Part shown: one piece after another, positions 7,915-16,116 of the stretch
Numbering within the stretch: the first letter of the stretch is position 1
How the letters are laid out: each line of letters begins with the position of its first letter
Source of the DNA: Microbacterium tenebrionis
Lineage (GTDB): Bacteria > Actinomycetota > Actinomycetes > Actinomycetales > Microbacteriaceae
Reading direction: 5' to 3'
Assembly (NCBI RefSeq): GCF_903645325.1
Contig: NZ_CAHJXQ010000001.1
Coordinates: 186,001 to 250,000, forward strand
DNA: 64,000 bases
Translations under genes and position numbers: made by a program
Notes under the pieces: generated by a model
The model's input: the letters and a program-made list of their open reading frames with translations, nothing else
The model's database searches: none
Told to the model about the DNA's origin: nothing

Positions 7915-8781
7915 ATGTCTGCACTCGCTCTCGTCCTCGTCTTCTCCGCCGCCGTCGCGCACGCCGTGTGGAACGTCATCGCCCACGGCATCAGCCGTGC
8001 CGGCATCCCGTTCCTGTGGTGCGGGGCTGTCGCCGGCGCCGTTATCTGGGGCATCGCCATCCCCTTCACGGGCGGGGTGCAGCAGAGCGATCTGACCGGC
8101 TTCCTCATCGGCGTCGGCGTCTCGGGAGTGCTGCACGTCGTCTACATGCTCGTGCTCCAGCACGGCTACCGCGTGGGCAACCTCTCCACGGTGTACGCGA
8201 CGGCGCGGGGGAGCGGTCCGTTCCTGGCGGTGATCGCGGCCATCGTCATGCTGGGGGAGCGGCCGTCCGGGTGGGCCCTGGTCGGGGTGGCGGCCATCAT
8301 CGCCGGAGTTGTCGCGCTCGGCCTGGTCGATCGCCCGTCGCGCGGCGACACCCGTCGGTGGGTCGATCCCTCGCTGGTGTTCGGTCTGCTCACCGGCGTC
8401 GCGATCGCGACGTACACGATCTGGGACACCCACGCCGTCCGCGCATGGCACCTGGCGCCCATCCCGTACATGGTCGGGACGTGCGTGATGGAGATCGTCA
8501 TCTACTCCGTGATGCTGCGCGGGCGGTGGCGTGAGACGGCGGCGTTCGCCCGATTCCAGTGGCGGCGGATCGTCGTGTTCGGGTTCCTGTCCCCGCTGTC
8601 GTACATCCTCATCCTCGTCGCCGTCACCCTCGCGCCCGTCGCGCTCGTCGCACCGCTGCGCGAGGTCAGCGTCGTGCTGGTGAGCCTGTTCGGCGTGGTC
8701 GCGCTGAAGGAGAGCAGGCCGGTGGCGAGGCTGGGGGCATCCGGGATCGTCGTGGCCGGGATCGTACTGCTCGCGCTCTGA
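7915..8781 (+). CDS. EamA/DMT-superfamily exporter under ykkC riboswitch control
   Basis: A 288-residue membrane protein with ten hydrophobic helices in two repeated halves, as in EamA transporters (AHAVWNVIAHG in helix 1; a second half from YTIWDTHAVRAW). ATG at 7915 is chosen because AGAAGG precedes it and the frame upstream is riboswitch RNA. Guanidine riboswitches usually control small SMR exporters with four helices; here the ten-helix relative occupies that place. By guilt of association it would export guanidinium or a guanidino compound. The family also includes amino-acid and metabolite exporters. Confidence 0.8.
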   Translation: MSALALVLVFSAAVAHAVWNVIAHGISRAGIPFLWCGAVAGAVIWGIAIPFTGGVQQSDLTGFLIGVGVSGVLHVVYMLVLQHGYRVGNLSTVYATARGSGPFLAVIAAIVMLGERPSGWALVGVAAIIAGVVALGLVDRPSRGDTRRWVDPSLVFGLLTGVAIATYTIWDTHAVRAWHLAPIPYMVGTCVMEIVIYSVMLRGRWRETAAFARFQWRRIVVFGFLSPLSYILILVAVTLAPVALVAPLREVSVVLVSLFGVVALKESRPVARLGASGIVVAGIVLLAL

Positions 8782-8799
8782 GCGCGCGAGGTGGTGCGG

Positions 8800-9456
8800 T
8801 CAGTGGAAGCTGACGAGTCCTGCCTGTGCGGCGGTGACGAGGATCTGCACGCGGTCGCGCACATGCCACTTCGACATGATGCGCCCGAGGTGTGCCTTGA
8901 CCGTGCCCTCGGAGACGATGAGCGCACGCGCGATCTCGGCGTTGGACATGCCCTGAGACAGGCACTCGAGAACCTCGGTCTCGCGCTCGGTGAGCGCTTC
9001 GAGCTCATCGGCGCGGGCGCCGGTCGGCGCCTCGTCGCGGACGTGCTTGATGAGGAGCGACGCGATCGAAGGGGACAGCGAGCTGGCCCCGCTGTGCACC
9101 TCGCGGACGGCGGCGAGGATGCTGTCGGCGCTGGAGTCCTTGAGCATGTAGCCGGATGCTCCTGCGCTCAGCATCGGCAGAACGGTGTCGCTGCCGTCCA
9201 GAGTCGTGACAGCGAGGATGCGCACGTCGGGCCAGCGCTCGGCGATCCTGCCCGTGGCCTCGATGCCGTTCATCTCGGGCATCTGCACATCCATCATCAC
9301 GACGTCGGGGCGGTCCTTCTCGACGAACGCGATCGCCTCGAGCCCGGTCTCCGCCTCGCCGATGACGTCGATCTCGGGATCGCGTGAGACGAAGTGCGAA
9401 AGCGCGGTGCGCACGAGGGGATCGTCGTCGACGATGAGGACACGGATCTGCGGCAT
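8800..9456 (-). CDS. NarL/FixJ-type response regulator
   Basis: A 218-residue regulator. The receiver domain spans residues 4-120, with the acidic pocket DDD at 10-12, phospho-accepting Asp56 in MMDVQMP, and the Lys of YMLKD. A LuxR-type helix-turn-helix occupies residues 150-210 (LTERETEVLECLSQGMSNAE). It is transcribed divergently from the sensor kinase at 9688, the usual arrangement for a cognate pair. The 231-bp gap holds inverted repeats that may be its binding sites and a micro-ORF. It converges on the EamA gene with an 18-bp gap. Confidence 0.92.
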   Translation of the reverse strand: MPQIRVLIVDDDPLVRTALSHFVSRDPEIDVIGEAETGLEAIAFVEKDRPDVVMMDVQMPEMNGIEATGRIAERWPDVRILAVTTLDGSDTVLPMLSAGASGYMLKDSSADSILAAVREVHSGASSLSPSIASLLIKHVRDEAPTGARADELEALTERETEVLECLSQGMSNAEIARALIVSEGTVKAHLGRIMSKWHVRDRVQILVTAAQAGLVSFH

Positions 9457-9525
9457 GAGGGAAGCCTAACGGGGGGTACTTGTGCCCAAGGCGCCTACAT
9501 AGACGTTTGGCTATCAAAAAGTAAA

Positions 9526-9561
9526 CGAGAGTCAGATGTGCTCTCGGATCCCCACCGAGAG
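9526..9561. promoter_or_regulatory. three CGAGAG/CTCTCG half-sites, probable response-regulator operator
   Basis: CTCTCGG-ATCCCCA-CCGAGAG (9541-9561) is a perfect 7-7-7 inverted repeat. A further CGAGAG at 9526-9531 pairs with the left arm across nine bases. The cluster lies between the divergent response regulator and the kinase, about 50 bases before the micro-ORF. LuxR-type regulators bind such short inverted half-sites, so autoregulation is likely. Confidence 0.45.
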
Positions 9562-9609
9562 GATGAATACAGACATTCGACGAAAGACGTAATTTAGGTG
9601 GTGAACACT

Positions 9610-9657
9610 ATGTCGTTTTGGGAACAGCTTGCTCGCGCACTTGGCATCATCCGCTAG
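9610..9657 (+). CDS. candidate 15-residue micropeptide upstream of the sensor kinase
   Basis: ATG at 9610 opens MSFWEQLARALGIIR, then stops. AGGTGG at 9596-9601 gives an ideal Shine-Dalgarno eight bases before the ATG. In-frame GTG codons at 9598 and 9601 could extend it to 18-19 residues. It would form a short amphipathic helix with W4, L7, L11, I13 and I14 on one face. It has no leader or processing motif. The stop is 30 bases before the kinase ATG, which has its own AGGAGA. It may be a leader peptide, a membrane-active peptide or a signal for the kinase; expression is unproven. Confidence 0.4.
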   Translation: MSFWEQLARALGIIR

Positions 9658-9687
9658 ATTACCTGGCGAATAGGAGATAGTGAACCT

Positions 9688-10827
9688 ATGCGCCTCACAT
9701 CAGCCAAGGACAATCCGGGCCTCCTTCGGCTGACACGCGAAGAATCGCTGAGCCTCCCCGAGCGGGTGACGATGCTCGCGGTCATCGGGGTCCTGGTCAT
9801 AGGCGATGTCATCGGCATCATCTTCACGCCCGGCGCGGATGTGCCGGCGCTGCTCCTCAGCGTCGCAACCACCTCTGCATTCGCCCTCTTTCTGTGGTCG
9901 CCGTGGATTGCCACGGCCACACTGGGGATCGTGTTCGGGTTGTCGTTTCTGACGGGAACCGAGTTCACCGTGATCCTCGCTGCAGCGGTGGCGGCTGGTC
10001 TCGTGATGAGGCTGGGCAGTACCGCACTGATATTCACGTACCTCGGTTCCTTCCTGGTTGCTACGGCGATCGTGGCCTACGGCGATCTGGGCACCCCGGT
10101 CAACGTCGGCATCTACCTGATCATCGCGACCGTGGCGGGTGCGATCGGCTTCGCGCTGCGCGTCGCCTCCGCACGCGGACATCGCCTCGAGGAGAAGCTC
10201 GCCGTCCAGGCCGAGCAGGAACGCCAGGCCGTCCTCGCCGAGCGACGATGGATCGCCGGCGAGCTCCACGACAGCATCGCGCACCATCTCACGGTGGTGG
10301 CTCTGCACGTCCAGATGCTCGACGACCCCAAGATCAGTCGTGACTCGCAGGAAGCGATCAGCGCCGCCGCGCGCAAGGCGATGGCCGACCTGCGATTCGT
10401 GATCGAACTCGCCGACGACGGCCCCCGCGCTTCGGTCGTGCAGACCGGTGACCTCGCCGAGGCCATCGATGAGGCCCGCACCGAGATCGAGGCTGCCGGG
10501 CACCCGGTCGTCACCGAAGGCGATCCCCGCGACGGACGCCTGCCCCGCATCGCCGAGATCGTCCTCGGCCGCATCGTCCGCGAGTCGGCGACCAACATCC
10601 TCAAGCACGCCGGTGCCGGCGAAGTCGTCATCCGCCTCGTGGTGGATGACGAGGCTGCCGCGCTGACGATCACCAGCCCGCTCCCGCACACCCCGCGACG
10701 CGACCTGCCCTCGAGCGGGACCGGCCTGAACCGCATGGCCGAGCGCGTCATCGGAGCCAGTGGCCAGTTCAGCGCGCAAGCCGTCGATGGGCAATGGCGA
10801 GTGTCCGCCAGGCTTCCCGTCACCTGA
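9688..10827 (+). CDS. membrane sensor histidine kinase (HisKA_3/NarX-type)
   Basis: A 379-residue kinase. Residues 25-160 hold about six hydrophobic helices with very short loops and no sizeable extracytoplasmic domain. The dimerisation/phospho-acceptor region follows, with His194 in AGELHDSIAHHL, and then a HATPase domain with the N-box RESATNILKHA and G-box SSGTGLNRMAER. It should phosphorylate the divergent response regulator. A sensor made only of helices suggests a membrane-soluble, peptide or envelope-stress signal. ATG at 9688 has AGGAGA ten bases upstream. Confidence 0.9.
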   Translation: MRLTSAKDNPGLLRLTREESLSLPERVTMLAVIGVLVIGDVIGIIFTPGADVPALLLSVATTSAFALFLWSPWIATATLGIVFGLSFLTGTEFTVILAAAVAAGLVMRLGSTALIFTYLGSFLVATAIVAYGDLGTPVNVGIYLIIATVAGAIGFALRVASARGHRLEEKLAVQAEQERQAVLAERRWIAGELHDSIAHHLTVVALHVQMLDDPKISRDSQEAISAAARKAMADLRFVIELADDGPRASVVQTGDLAEAIDEARTEIEAAGHPVVTEGDPRDGRLPRIAEIVLGRIVRESATNILKHAGAGEVVIRLVVDDEAAALTITSPLPHTPRRDLPSSGTGLNRMAERVIGASGQFSAQAVDGQWRVSARLPVT

Positions 10828-10941
10828 GCCGCCGAGGCATTTCTGGTCGAACGTCCAATGCGGAATCGACATTCGTGCCTTATGGGTCGCCCCAGTGAGT
10901 TCTACGTTCGGAGTACCCCAGAAATAGCGTCCCCAGCGCTG

Positions 10942-10985
10942 ACCGCGGGCGCGGACGATCTGAAGCATCGCGCTCGCGGTTTTTC
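10942..10985 (+). terminator. intrinsic terminator after the sensor kinase
   Basis: ACCGCGGGCGCG (10942-10953) pairs with CGCGCTCGCGGT (10969-10980) with one mismatch, followed by a T tract ending at 10984. It terminates kinase transcription. Confidence 0.75.
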
Positions 10986-11172
10986 TCTGCCTTGACGGCC
11001 CGCCGCGAACGTCGTCAACGCCCCGCGGCCGCTCGGTTCAGCCCGTGTTCATGCCGCGAGGACAAGGGCGACAGTCGGGTAAACGCCAGGGAAACTCTTC
11101 CCGGTTCGGCGCGGGGCTCCGAGATTCGGATGCCACAGTGGATCTCACTTCCCCTCGCTCCGAAAGGTCATC
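10986..11172 (+). other. intergenic leader of the phosphonate gene cluster
   Basis: With the bases before the terminator, this forms a 345-nt gap between the kinase and the FAD oxidoreductase. The only clear signal besides the terminator is a GAAAGG Shine-Dalgarno just before the ATG at 11173. The promoter of the phosphonate genes should be here, but no confident -10/-35 pair is visible and no phosphate-type box was recognised. Confidence 0.4.
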
Positions 11173-12327
11173 ATGACGCGTCCACCCGCGCCTGCGGACT
11201 CAGCCGACCTCGTGGTCGTCGGGGCCGGCATCGTCGGGCTCGGCACCGCGTACGCGGCGGTCCGGCGCGGGCTCCGTGTGATCGTCGTCGATCGCACCGA
11301 GAAGCCCGTCGGTGCGACCATCCGCAATTTCGGTCACCTCTGCATCGGCGCTCAGACAGGCCTGGCACGCGAGCTCGCCGACATCGCGCGACCCGTCTGG
11401 CTGCACCTCGCCGCGGCCACCGGGTTCTGGCTCCGCGAATCCGGGACGCTGATCGCAGCGCGGGATGCCGACGAGCTCGCCGTCCTCGAACGCGCCGCCG
11501 ACGACGGCGGAGTGAACCTGCTCTCCGCGGACGAGCTCCGCAGCAGCGCTCCGATCCGCGAAGGCGCCGTGGTCGGCGGTGCCCGCATCGCCGCAGACCT
11601 GCAGACGAATCCGCGTGAGGCCGCCGGCGCGATCATCCGGCATCTCGCCGAGCTCGGCGTCGAGTTCCGCTTCCGCACCGCCGTCACCGCGGCATCCGGT
11701 ACGCGCGTCGAGACCACACACGGATCGATCAGCGCCGGACGCGTCGTCGTCGCCGTGAACCACGATGTCGACCAGCTGCTCCCGGAGGTCGCCGAGCGCG
11801 TCGGCGTCGTCCGCTGCGCTCTCGACATGATGCGCGTGAGCGCGAGCATGCCGCGTCCGCTGGAGGCGCCGCTGCTGACGGGATGGTCGCTGCTGCGCTA
11901 CGGACGCTTCGCCGCGTACCCCGAGACCGCACGCCTGCGCGACCGCATGCACGCGGAGCGCCCCGACCTCGCCGCCCTCGACCTGAACCAGATGTACACG
12001 CAGCTGCCCGACGGCACGCTCATCCTCGGCGACTCGCATGCCCGTGGCATCCAGCCCTCGCCGTTCCAGCCCGAGTCGGCATTCGAGGCGTTCCTGGACG
12101 AGGCGCGTGCGCTGCTCGACCTCGGCGACCTCCGGATCGTGGAGCGCTGGCAGGGCGTCTACGCATCCGGCCCCGACGAGTTCCTCATGGAGGAACCGGA
12201 GCCGGGCCTGCACGTCATCGGCGCGACGACGGGAATCGGCATGACCACCGGTTTCGGACTCGCCGAGCACACGATCGCCGCAGCATACGAGCGAGCACCG
12301 CAGCTCGCAGAAGAAGGAGCATCATGA
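11173..12327 (+). CDS. FAD-dependent oxidoreductase of phosphonate catabolism (TIGR03364-like)
   Basis: A 384-residue DAO-fold flavoprotein with the dinucleotide motif VVVGAGIVGLGTAYAAVRRG near residues 15-34, ATIRNFGHLC after it, and a C-terminal GATTGIGMTTGFGLA FAD motif. It matches the family found next to PhnX-like hydrolases and phosphonate transporters. Related enzymes oxidise 2-aminoethylphosphonate or its N-methyl form to phosphonoacetaldehyde, and the next gene would consume that product. First gene of a three-gene unit; its stop overlaps the next ATG by four bases. Confidence 0.85.
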   Translation: MTRPPAPADSADLVVVGAGIVGLGTAYAAVRRGLRVIVVDRTEKPVGATIRNFGHLCIGAQTGLARELADIARPVWLHLAAATGFWLRESGTLIAARDADELAVLERAADDGGVNLLSADELRSSAPIREGAVVGGARIAADLQTNPREAAGAIIRHLAELGVEFRFRTAVTAASGTRVETTHGSISAGRVVVAVNHDVDQLLPEVAERVGVVRCALDMMRVSASMPRPLEAPLLTGWSLLRYGRFAAYPETARLRDRMHAERPDLAALDLNQMYTQLPDGTLILGDSHARGIQPSPFQPESAFEAFLDEARALLDLGDLRIVERWQGVYASGPDEFLMEEPEPGLHVIGATTGIGMTTGFGLAEHTIAAAYERAPQLAEEGAS

Positions 12328-13031
12328 CCGCCATCGAACTCGTCGTCCTCGACATGGCAGGGACGACCGTCCGAGACGACGGCGTGGTGGAGCAGGCATT
12401 CCAGCGCGCGGCCGCGCGCACCGGCGTCGCCGATCGGATGCCGTGGCCCGAGGCGCTGCAGTACGTGCGCGACACGATGGGCATGTCGAAGATCGACGTG
12501 TTCACGCACCTCGCCGCCGGCGATGTCGCCGCAGCCACCGCCGCGACCGCGGCCTTCGAGGGCGCCTACGCCGAGACCATCGCCGAGCAGGGCGCTGAGG
12601 AGATTCCCGGCGCAGCCGATGCGATCCGCGCCCTGCGCGACGCCGGCCTCTCGGTCGTCCTCACGACGGGCTTCGCCCCGGTCACGCGCGACGCGCTGAT
12701 CGACGCACTGGGTTGGGGCGACCTCGTCGACCTGGCGCTGTCGCCGATCGACGCCGGTCGTGGGAGGCCGGCCCCCGACCTCGTGCTCACCGCACTGCTG
12801 CGCACCGGCGCATCCTCGGTGCAGGCCGTGGCCGTGGCCGGAGACACCGCGAGCGATGTCGAGACCGGTCGCAGGGCGGGTGCCGGCTTCGTCGCCGGCG
12901 TCCTCTCGGGGGCGCACGACCGTGGTGCGCTCGCCGGCGCCGATGTTGTGCTCGAGAGCGTGGTGGACCTTCCGGCAGTGCTCGCGGAGCGCGGTCTGGT
13001 CCGTTCCGTCCTCGCAGTCCGGACGCCGTGA
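12324..13031 (+). CDS. phosphonatase-like HAD hydrolase (PhnX-like)
   Basis: A 235-residue HAD-superfamily hydrolase. Motif I is DMAGTT with nucleophile Asp10. The cap domain has TMGMSKID, whose Lys56 is placed like the Schiff-base lysine of phosphonoacetaldehyde hydrolase (MGxxKxD). Motif II is LTTGF, and GDTASDVETGRRAG is motif IV. It should split phosphonoacetaldehyde into acetaldehyde and phosphate. Its start overlaps the FAD oxidoreductase stop (ATGA), as expected for consecutive steps. Confidence 0.85.
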   Translation: MTAIELVVLDMAGTTVRDDGVVEQAFQRAAARTGVADRMPWPEALQYVRDTMGMSKIDVFTHLAAGDVAAATAATAAFEGAYAETIAEQGAEEIPGAADAIRALRDAGLSVVLTTGFAPVTRDALIDALGWGDLVDLALSPIDAGRGRPAPDLVLTALLRTGASSVQAVAVAGDTASDVETGRRAGAGFVAGVLSGAHDRGALAGADVVLESVVDLPAVLAERGLVRSVLAVRTP

Positions 13032-13032
13032 C

Positions 13033-14121
13033 ATGCGTGTTCTGGCTCCGCATGAGGAGCGACACGACGTCACTTTGAGGCCGGCCGCGATCGCGAGGGT
13101 GTGGCTCGGCGCAGGGCAGGCGCACGAGACGGTCGCCGTGCCGGGAGTCGCGCTAGGGCCCGCCGATGCTCTCGTCGCCGTCGAACTGTCGACGGTGTGC
13201 GGTTCGGACGTGCACACCGTCGCCGGGCATCGCCCCGCTCCGACGCCGCTGGTGCTCGGGCATGAGAGCGTCGGCCGCGTCATCGCGGTCGGCGACGACG
13301 GCGTGAAGACGGTCGACGGATCCGATCTGCGCGTGGGCGACCGCGTGGTGTGGTCGGTGACGGTGTCGTGCGGCGCGTGCGATCGGTGCAGCGCGGGTCA
13401 TCCGCAGAAGTGCCGCTCACTGCACAAGTACGGGCACGAGCGGATCGGCCCTCGCTGGGAGCTGACCGGGGCGTTCGCCACGCACGTGCACCTGTGTGCG
13501 GGCACTGCGATCGTCCGGGTTCCCGAGGCGCTGCCGTCCGCGGTCCTCGCGCCGGCGTCGTGCGCGGCGGCGACGGCGTGGGCGGCCGTGGGTCGTGGCG
13601 CGGCCGGTCGTGATCTGGAGGGGCGTCGCGTGCTCGTGTACGGCGCGGGCCTGGTCGGGCTGTCGGCGGTCGCCATCGCGGCGGATGCCGGCGCCGAGGT
13701 GACGGTCGTCGACCCGTTGCCCGCGCGCCGCGCGTTTGCCGAGCGGTTCGGCGGGACCGCGGCGACCATCGCATCCGAGCCGGCCGACATCGTGATCGAG
13801 GCATCCGGTCACGCCGTCGCCGACGCCTTCGCCGCCGCGGACGTGGGCGGAACGGTCGTGCTGGTGGGGAGTGTCTTCCCGGCAGATGCGGTGCCGTTTG
13901 ACGCCGAGTCGGCCGTACGGCGACTGCTCACCGTCACCGGCGTGCACAACTACACCGCGCGGGAGCTCGCGGCGGCGACGGCGTTCCTCGCCGGCACCGG
14001 ACGCGCGTATCCGTTCGCGGATGCCGTCGGTGCCGTATTCCCGCTCGACGATGTGGATGCGGCTATCGCCGCGGCATCCGTTCCCGACGCTCCGCTGCGG
14101 GTGGCCGTCAACCCGCGCTGA
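13033..14121 (+). CDS. zinc-type alcohol dehydrogenase associated with phosphonate catabolism (TIGR03366-like)
   Basis: A 362-residue medium-chain dehydrogenase. The catalytic-zinc region is CGSDVHTVAGHRP with GHESVGRVI. Structural-zinc cysteines are in CGACDRCSAGHPQKC, and the NAD(P) motif is YGAGLVGLS near residue 203. ATG at 13033 follows the hydrolase stop by one base. Related proteins occur with phosphonate genes; it may handle acetaldehyde or another aldehyde from the pathway, but its substrate is unknown. A 58-bp palindrome after the stop probably ends the transcript. Confidence 0.82.
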   Translation: MRVLAPHEERHDVTLRPAAIARVWLGAGQAHETVAVPGVALGPADALVAVELSTVCGSDVHTVAGHRPAPTPLVLGHESVGRVIAVGDDGVKTVDGSDLRVGDRVVWSVTVSCGACDRCSAGHPQKCRSLHKYGHERIGPRWELTGAFATHVHLCAGTAIVRVPEALPSAVLAPASCAAATAWAAVGRGAAGRDLEGRRVLVYGAGLVGLSAVAIAADAGAEVTVVDPLPARRAFAERFGGTAATIASEPADIVIEASGHAVADAFAAADVGGTVVLVGSVFPADAVPFDAESAVRRLLTVTGVHNYTARELAAATAFLAGTGRAYPFADAVGAVFPLDDVDAAIAAASVPDAPLRVAVNPR

Positions 14122-14140
14122 GGTCGTGGCCCCTCGCCTT

Positions 14141-14198
14141 TCAAGTAACGCAAATGACCCGATATCGCGCGGCGATCGGGTCATTTGCGTTACTTGAA
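14141..14198. repeat. 58-bp palindromic repeat, copy 1
   Basis: Arms of 23-24 bp (from TCAAGTAACGCAAATGACCC to its complement) enclose an 11-nt loop, ATCGCGCGGCG. The same 58 bases recur without change at 16109-16166. This copy lies between the convergent alcohol dehydrogenase and LysR genes and can act as a terminator hairpin in both directions. The sequence reads the same on either strand apart from the loop. Confidence 0.85.
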
Positions 14199-14206
14199 CT
14201 GGTGGT

Positions 14207-15142
14207 TCACCCGGCCAGCGCGTGCGTCCACGGCGGACCGGACGGTGCCTGCGCGGCGATCGCGTCGCTGAGCGCCGAGCGGAACGCGACCACGGCGGGG
14301 TGCGCCGACCGTCCCGTGCGTGCAGCGGTCTGGAGCACTCGGTGCGGCTGCCCTGGGAGCCCGATGAGGTCGATCCCGGACAGGTGGTCCGGCGCGAGCA
14401 GCGCGGCCATGAACGCGGCGGCGAGCCCGGAGCGCACGAGGTGGGCGTGCACGAGCGGGTCGGGGGAGTCGAAGCGCACGTGCGGTTCGAACCCGGCCCG
14501 GCGGCAGAGCGTGCGCGCCCAGACTCCGGTCGGGGTCGAGACCGGGTCGAGCGCCCAGGGGATCTCCGCGAGATCGGTCAGGGTGCGCGGCCGGACCGCG
14601 TGCGGGCCGTGCGAGGGCAGTGCGAGGCAGATCGGGTCGACGAGAAGATCCGCGCGGTCTATCCCGGCTCGGATCACGGGAGTCTCGTCGGGGTACTCCT
14701 CGCCGATGATGAGGTCGAAGGCGGTGGAGCGGAGGCCGTCGTAGGCTTCGCCGACCTCGCGCTGGGTGACGTCGATCTGCAGATGCGGATGCCGTTCGGC
14801 CATGAGCTGCAGCGTGCCGGGCAGCACGGCGAGCACGACGCTCTGGAACGACGCGACGCGCAGGGTCCCGGTGATTTCGGGCTGGGCGGCGGCGAGCTCC
14901 GATTCGGCGAGTTCGAGGCGGTCGAACACGGCCTCGGCGTGCTCGACGAGAGCGATCGCCGCCGGCGTCAGCGTCACGCCGCGACCGATGCGCTCGAGCA
15001 GTGCGACGCCGCTCTCGCGTTCGAGCTGCGCCAGTTGCTGTGACACCGCCGACGGCGTGTACGACAGGGCCTGGGCGGCGGCCGCGATCGTGCCGCGCAC
15101 GTGGAGTTCGCGGAGCAGGCGCAGACGGGGAACACTGAGCAT
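14207..15142 (-). CDS. LysR-family regulator, ArgP-like
   Basis: A 311-residue LysR protein: winged helix-turn-helix in residues 1-60 (SYTPSAVSQQLAQLERE) and an effector-binding domain from about 90. The sequence and its divergence from an exporter resemble ArgP/LysG regulators that switch on amino-acid exporters when a basic amino acid accumulates. Its start codon lies inside a 17-bp palindrome (15140-15156), which suggests autoregulation. The two 58-bp palindromes flank this gene and its exporter. Confidence 0.85.
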   Translation of the reverse strand: MLSVPRLRLLRELHVRGTIAAAAQALSYTPSAVSQQLAQLERESGVALLERIGRGVTLTPAAIALVEHAEAVFDRLELAESELAAAQPEITGTLRVASFQSVVLAVLPGTLQLMAERHPHLQIDVTQREVGEAYDGLRSTAFDLIIGEEYPDETPVIRAGIDRADLLVDPICLALPSHGPHAVRPRTLTDLAEIPWALDPVSTPTGVWARTLCRRAGFEPHVRFDSPDPLVHAHLVRSGLAAAFMAALLAPDHLSGIDLIGLPGQPHRVLQTAARTGRSAHPAVVAFRSALSDAIAAQAPSGPPWTHALAG

Positions 15143-15156
15143 AAGTACAGCTTATG
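15140..15156. promoter_or_regulatory. LysR-type T-N11-A operator between regulator and exporter
   Basis: CATAAG-TACAG-CTTATG is a perfect palindrome with a five-base centre and fits the LysR T-N11-A pattern. It covers the LysR start codon and lies about 57 bases before the exporter ATG, a position suited to both repression of the regulator and activation of the exporter. Confidence 0.6.
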
Positions 15157-15213
15157 AGTTCACGTTAGAGACAGTTGCTGGATTGAACGATGGTCCGAGA
15201 TCAGACTGGATGC

Positions 15214-16116
15214 ATGACCTCGACGACCACCACACGCACACCGACCGGCGCGGCTCTGGTGCTCGGCTCGTGCGTGTCGCTGTCGTTCGGCGCGGCGCTG
15301 GCCACAGAGCTGTTCCCGACCCTCGGAGCGTGGGGTGTGACGGCGATCCGTCTCGGCATCGCCGCCGTCATCCTGCTCGTGGTGATCCGGCCTGCCGTGC
15401 GCGGGTGGGATCGGCGTCAGTGGAAGGCGGCGATCACGTTCGGCGTCGCGCTCGGCGGCATGAACGCGGCCTTCTACGCGGCCATCGACCGCATCCCGCT
15501 GGGCCCGGCCGTGGCGATCGAGTTCCTCGGCCCGCTCGTTCTGTCGGCGATCCTGACCCGACGTCTCGCGGACACGGCCTGGCTCATCCTGGCGGTGTCG
15601 GGCATCACGCTGCTGGGAGTCGACGGGCTGATCGGCAGCGACGCGCTCGACCCGATCGGGATCGGCTTCGCGCTGATCGCCGCCGCATTCTGGGCGTTCT
15701 ACATCCGGGCCTCCGCACGCGCGGGTGCGGTGATCCCCGGGCGCGGCGCGCTCGCTGTCGCATTCGTCGTGGCATCCGTCCTCATGCTCCCGTTCGGCGT
15801 GCCGGCGGCGGTCGTCGCGGTCACCGATCCGACGCTCGTGCTGCTCGCGATCGGCACGGCGCTGCTCGGATCGGTGATCCCGTACACGCTGGAGTTCAGC
15901 GCACTGCGGCTGCTGTCGCAGCGGGTGTTCGGCATCCTGCTCAGCCTGGAGCCCGCGACGGCGACCCTCGCCGGCTGGCTGCTGCTCGGGCAGAAGGCGA
16001 GTCCGCTCCGTCTCGCTGCGATCGCGCTGGTGATCGCAGCCAGCGTCGGGGTGAGCCTGGTGCGTCCCCGCCGCCGGATCGCCCCTGCGGCTGCTGTCGC
16101 CTCCTCGCTCAAGTAA
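15214..16116 (+). CDS. EamA/RhtA-like amino-acid exporter
   Basis: A 300-residue, ten-helix DMT transporter. GAALATELFPTLGAWGVTAIR in the first helix and VAIEFLGPL in the first half resemble RhtA-type threonine/homoserine exporters (only the family is claimed). Start ATG 15214 is preferred over the in-frame ATG at 15190 because the latter sits in the regulatory region; neither has a strong Shine-Dalgarno. Divergent from the ArgP-like regulator, which probably controls it. Its last codons (LK and TAA) are part of the second 58-bp palindrome. Confidence 0.85.
   Translation: MTSTTTTRTPTGAALVLGSCVSLSFGAALATELFPTLGAWGVTAIRLGIAAVILLVVIRPAVRGWDRRQWKAAITFGVALGGMNAAFYAAIDRIPLGPAVAIEFLGPLVLSAILTRRLADTAWLILAVSGITLLGVDGLIGSDALDPIGIGFALIAAAFWAFYIRASARAGAVIPGRGALAVAFVVASVLMLPFGVPAAVVAVTDPTLVLLAIGTALLGSVIPYTLEFSALRLLSQRVFGILLSLEPATATLAGWLLLGQKASPLRLAAIALVIAASVGVSLVRPRRRIAPAAAVASSLK

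Noticed and set aside
10992..11618. 208-codon rightward frame before and over the FAD oxidoreductase
   Set aside because: Out-of-frame arginine-rich shadow of the oxidoreductase, without ribosome site.
14141..14198. 58-bp palindrome considered only as an ordinary terminator
   Set aside because: An exact second copy with identical loop at 16109-16166 and absence of a T tract argue for a repeat element, though it may also terminate.
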